Positions 61,458 to 64,000 of a stretch of DNA of 64,000 nt are shown piece after piece. Location: the NCBI GenBank assembly GCA_034436155.1, contig DAOTVP010000021.1, positions 1-64,000 of the forward strand. Reading direction: 5' to 3'. Every line of letters begins with the position of its first letter. Within the stretch, counting starts at the first letter, position 1. This DNA is from GCA-2794515 sp034436155 (GTDB lineage Bacteria > Chloroflexota > Anaerolineae > Aggregatilineales > Phototrophicaceae). The position numbers and the translations under genes are program-made. The notes under the pieces are model-generated. The model had not been told where the DNA came from, did no database searches, and saw only the letters and a list, made by a program, of their open reading frames with translations.

Positions 61458-61560
61458 CATGGATGATATACACGCTTCGCGCTAATCATCCATGACGCAA
61501 AACCCAATTCTGATGAGCATAACGGCGGATGAGAGGCGTTAGCCTCGTATATCCGCCACA
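61458..61560. repeat. REP-like paired-hairpin element, copy E
   Basis: Between the anti-sigma gene and the flavin reductase. Hairpin 1 (61459-61494) opens CATGGATGATATACACGC and closes GCGCTAATCATCCATG. Hairpin 2 (61524-61560) opens GGCGGATGAGAGGC, has a GTTA loop, and closes GCCTCGTATATCCGCCACA. Hairpin 2 is nearly the same as that of copy C. It ends 16 bases before the ATG of the next gene, so it should lie in its 5' leader. Confidence 0.82.
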
Positions 61561-61576
61561 AAAAAAGGATAACCCG

Positions 61577-62191
61577 ATGGAATTATCAGCAGATGCCATT
61601 CCCCCTGCTTCGATGTATAAATTGTTGGTCGGCTCAATCGTACCCCGTCCGATTGGTTGGATTTCGACCATCAGTCCAGACGGTGTGCATAACCTTGCGC
61701 CGTTTTCGTTTTTTAATGTCGCCAGCGCCAACCCGCCACATGTGCTATTTTGTCCAATGGTGCGCGGGACGGATGGCGGGCGCAAAGATACCCTGCATAA
61801 TGTCCGCGATACGGGTGAATTTGTGGTGAATATCGTCACGCAATCCATCGCCGAAGCCATGAACCTCACCGCCACCGAATTCCCTGCCGATGTGGATGAA
61901 TTTGTCGTTTCGGGATTAACCGTTGCACCATCGCAAACGGTCAAAGCCCCGCGTGTTGCCGAAAGCCCGATTCATTTTGAGTGTCGAGTAGCGCATATGA
62001 TTGATTTAGGCGGTGGGCATGTGGTGATTGGGCGCGTGTTGCATGTGCATGTCGATGATCGCGTGTTGATTGGCGAAGATAAAATTGATGTCCACGCCCT
62101 ACAACCGATTGGTAAATTGGCGGGCAACGCCTATACCCGCGTCACCGACTTGTTCGACCTCATCCGCCCACCATCTCAATTAGGCAAATAG
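61577..62191 (+). CDS. Flavin reductase-like FMN-binding protein (DIM6/NTAB type)
   Basis: A 204-residue FMN-binding split-barrel protein. Signature: MYKLLVGSIVPRPIGWISTI with SPDGVHNLAPFSFFNVASAN, where the Thr/Ser and Asn-Leu-Ala-Pro-Phe-Ser residues contact flavin, and later TLHNVRDTGEFVVNIVT. Members either reduce flavin for monooxygenases or bind FMN. Start: ATG 61577, with AGGA 7 bases upstream. A P450 remnant and a monooxygenase (phhA) lie downstream, but no functional link is evident. Confidence 0.88.
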   Translation: MELSADAIPPASMYKLLVGSIVPRPIGWISTISPDGVHNLAPFSFFNVASANPPHVLFCPMVRGTDGGRKDTLHNVRDTGEFVVNIVTQSIAEAMNLTATEFPADVDEFVVSGLTVAPSQTVKAPRVAESPIHFECRVAHMIDLGGGHVVIGRVLHVHVDDRVLIGEDKIDVHALQPIGKLAGNAYTRVTDLFDLIRPPSQLGK

Positions 62192-62253
62192 CCTAAATTT
62201 GTTGTATAATATCTACAAAATCGTTACTTATATTTTTGGGAGATAGATGAACA

Positions 62254-62979
62254 ATGTCGAAAAGACCCTTTTTTGAATTTGATGATGTCGCACATGAAAC
62301 GTGGCGGTTATTGTGGCAAAAGCAATATCCCATCGCCATGAAATATGCCTCACATTATTGGTCGGATGGGGTGGATAAAATCGGTTTGACGGGCGATAGA
62401 ATCCCTGATTTTGAAAAAATGGATAAGGTGTTTCAGAACTTGGTCGGGTGGGAATTGGTCAGCACGCCCGTGCAATTCTCCGATGGTCAAGAATGGTTTG
62501 AACATCTGGCAGAACGCAAATTTTTAATCACTGAATACATCCGCGACCAAAAAGATTTAGACTATACCCCCATGCCCGATATTTGGCACGATGCGTTTGG
62601 GCATTTGCCCCTCATGGCGAATCAACGCTATGCCGATTATGTACAAAAATTCGCCCAATATGCCCTGCAATTTAATAAAGAAGAACGCAAATCGTTGGGC
62701 AGTTTATGGTGGTATACCATTGAATTTGGCTTCATTCGTGAGGGGAATGAACACGGTGGCATCAGAGCCTTTGGCGCGGGTTTGATGTCATCTTACGGTG
62801 AAATGCACAAAGCCTATTCCGATGAAGTGGAGCGCGTGCCGTATTCGCTCGAAGAATTTGAGCTGATTATCCCCAGTCCGCGTGCCATGCACCAGAAATT
62901 ATTCATCCTCGACAATTTTGAACAACTCGAACAATCGGTTGTCGATTGGGTCGAATCGCATCGCAAGGTGGCAATATAA
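62254..62979 (+). CDS. phhA: Phenylalanine 4-hydroxylase
   Basis: Converts phenylalanine to tyrosine with a pterin and O2. The 241 residues include the non-haem iron ligands His, His in DIWHDAFGHLPLMANQRYAD and Glu in LWWYTIEFGFIREG, and the DFEKMDKVFQNLVGWE domain. It resembles the small bacterial enzymes without a regulatory domain. Start: ATG 62254, with GGGAGAT upstream. No pterin carbinolamine dehydratase lies nearby. Confidence 0.92.
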   Translation: MSKRPFFEFDDVAHETWRLLWQKQYPIAMKYASHYWSDGVDKIGLTGDRIPDFEKMDKVFQNLVGWELVSTPVQFSDGQEWFEHLAERKFLITEYIRDQKDLDYTPMPDIWHDAFGHLPLMANQRYADYVQKFAQYALQFNKEERKSLGSLWWYTIEFGFIREGNEHGGIRAFGAGLMSSYGEMHKAYSDEVERVPYSLEEFELIIPSPRAMHQKLFILDNFEQLEQSVVDWVESHRKVAI

Positions 62980-62992
62980 ACCAGATTGATAC

Positions 62993-63023
62993 AATGAGAG
63001 GCAACCTATAGCCTCTCATTTTA
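62993..63023. terminator. Bidirectional intrinsic terminator
   Basis: A 10-bp stem, AATGAGAGGC / GCCTCTCATT, with an AACCTATA loop, followed by TTT on the plus strand. It separates phhA from the convergent P450 remnant, which ends at 63025. Confidence 0.8.
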
Positions 63024-63024
63024 G

Positions 63025-63916
63025 TTATAACCGCTTAACGCGCATCATAATACCATGTTTAGGGACGATGGTCGCAGAAGCTGATGGTACTACTTGCTGA
63101 TTGGGCAATAATTCCAGTTGCATCTGTGGGACGAGCGTGTTGATTATCATCGCGGTGGTATGTTGGGCGAAAGTTTGCCCGATGCACACCCGCGAACCAC
63201 CCCCAAACGGAAAATAGACGAAGCGGGGTAAATTTTGGGTTGGGTCTTGCTGATAAAAACGGTCTGGATTGAACGCATCTGGATTTTCAAAACACCATAT
63301 TATTCAGCGCCTCGAATGCCTGTTTGGTGGCGCGATTCACTTTAGTCGGTATCCATTGGGGCATGGGGATCGGGTTGAGGATGCGTAATTCTAATGCCCG
63401 CCCAAACGATTGGAGCGCCACACGGATAGATTGCGTTTGCACCAGCGAGATCGAGAAAAATGTGCCGATGACAATATCCAACATCAAATCGGCGAAGGCA
63501 GGGACGATATCGATAACATCGCCATTTTTACGCACCTTCAACCAGGCGTTGATGCTGTTATAAATCGTTTGGGTATAGCCCTGAATTTGGCGTTGATGAA
63601 AAGCGGGTTGCATCACCAACCGATGTCGTTGGTGATTATCGCCTTCTAGCGAGACCAAACCATCGCCCAATAAATTGGCGAGTAAGCGTTTGGTGCTTTT
63701 GGTCTTATGAAAGAGTTCTGCCCGTTTGAACAAGACATCGGCAATATCATCTGGGTCGGTGAGGATGACCATACTCACGGGACCCGCCTGAATTTTGGAG
63801 ACGGGTCCAAATTCACGATCGGTATCCACCAAAAATTGCAAAAAATCAACGCGCATCTGGTTGATATTGCCCAACAAAAATTGACCCTTTGGGCTAGGAA
63901 TTGGCTTGGTCGTCAT
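63025..63916 (-). pseudogene. Cytochrome P450 gene with internal deletion and frameshift
   Basis: The N-terminal part (63916-63287) is P450-like: PIPSPKGQFLLGNINQMRVD, then LVSLEGDNHQRHRLVMQPAF (helix C) and later FGRALELRILNPIP. It ends in a TGA. In another frame, from about 63297, the C-terminal part reads FENPDAFNPDRFYQQD, then VYFPFGGGSRVCIGQTFA with the haem-binding Cys, and ends at a TAA (63027-63025). About 150 residues expected between them are missing, including the I helix (oxygen activation) and ExxR motif. Both flanks are well preserved, so the deletion looks recent. Confidence 0.85.
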
Positions 63917-64000
63917 AATCACCCTCGTTTATATTTACCAACCGATTTTCAACCCGATTATAACATGTTTTTTTGCGAAAATCGTCTTTTTGCGGGGTTG

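Noticed and set aside
22713..61560. Reading the repeat family as intrinsic terminators only
   Set aside because: They lack T-runs, include two hairpins each, share sequence beyond pairing and occur also in the leader of a gene (61458). Termination may be a side effect.
22713..61560. CRISPR array
   Set aside because: The five repeat loci are thousands of bases apart and each is a two-hairpin unit. No short regular repeats with spacers and no cas genes are present.
62180..62196. Terminator at the end of the flavin reductase gene
   Set aside because: TTAGGC/GCCTAA form a short 6-bp stem that includes the stop codon and is not followed by a clear T-run; too weak to call.

Overview
The window looks like a chromosomal segment of a Chloroflexota bacterium, probably Anaerolineae-like. 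This is an inference from gene content, not from a marker phylogeny. Pointers are the abundance of PD40 beta-propeller proteins, Ser/Thr kinases fused to propeller or AAA-TPR modules, exported SH3b-CARDB proteins, ArnT-like and YfhO-like membrane proteins, a fused sulfate adenylyltransferase/APS kinase and a bacterial phenylalanine hydroxylase. No rRNA, prophage, intact transposase or CRISPR array was seen. One tRNA, tRNA-Leu(CAA), is present.

Layout. 1-2.5 kb: accessory genes (HNH endonuclease operon, DUF4258 protein, Tat-exported protein, a dead PD40 gene). 2.5-6.3 kb: fructose-1,6-bisphosphatase and a YfhO-like membrane protein carrying an in-frame palindromic insertion. 6.3-10.1 kb: SurE among three toxin-antitoxin-like modules, two of them decayed. 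10.2-18 kb: cell-wall amidase, glutaredoxin-like protein, hydrolase lacking its nucleophile, giant kinase-AAA-TPR regulator, trehalose synthase. 18-24 kb: MurJ, an RfaE2-like nucleotidyltransferase, Sat-CysC, phosphomannose isomerase. 24-33 kb: kinase-propeller receptor, GntR regulator, and a BMP-type ABC importer (ATPase plus two permeases, one with a very large insertion). 33-38 kb: HolA, GlsB-like protein, histidine kinase with a degenerate receiver, two PD40 proteins. 38-44 kb: three paralogous SH3b/CARDB exported proteins, membrane proteins, TPR protein. 44-55 kb: ClpC, FkbM-like protein, two glycosyltransferase-like proteins, an S1 protein, PrmC, class V aminotransferase. 56-60 kb: an acyl thioesterase whose 5' end is duplicated around a DUF6883/DUF4926 pair, RidA, a LAGLIDADG protein beside tRNA-Leu. 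60-64 kb: ECF sigma/anti-sigma pair, flavin reductase, phenylalanine hydroxylase, and a cytochrome P450 with an internal deletion.

How it works together. Housekeeping genes (fbp, surE, murJ, holA, clpC, rpsA-like, prmC, ridA) alternate with envelope and sensory genes. Two features run through the window. One is a REP-like family of paired, bulged hairpins found between genes at five loci. The other is widespread small-scale gene decay. Several lesions are single-base indels, two of them in or beside short homopolymers, so sequencing or assembly error must be excluded before reading them as biology.
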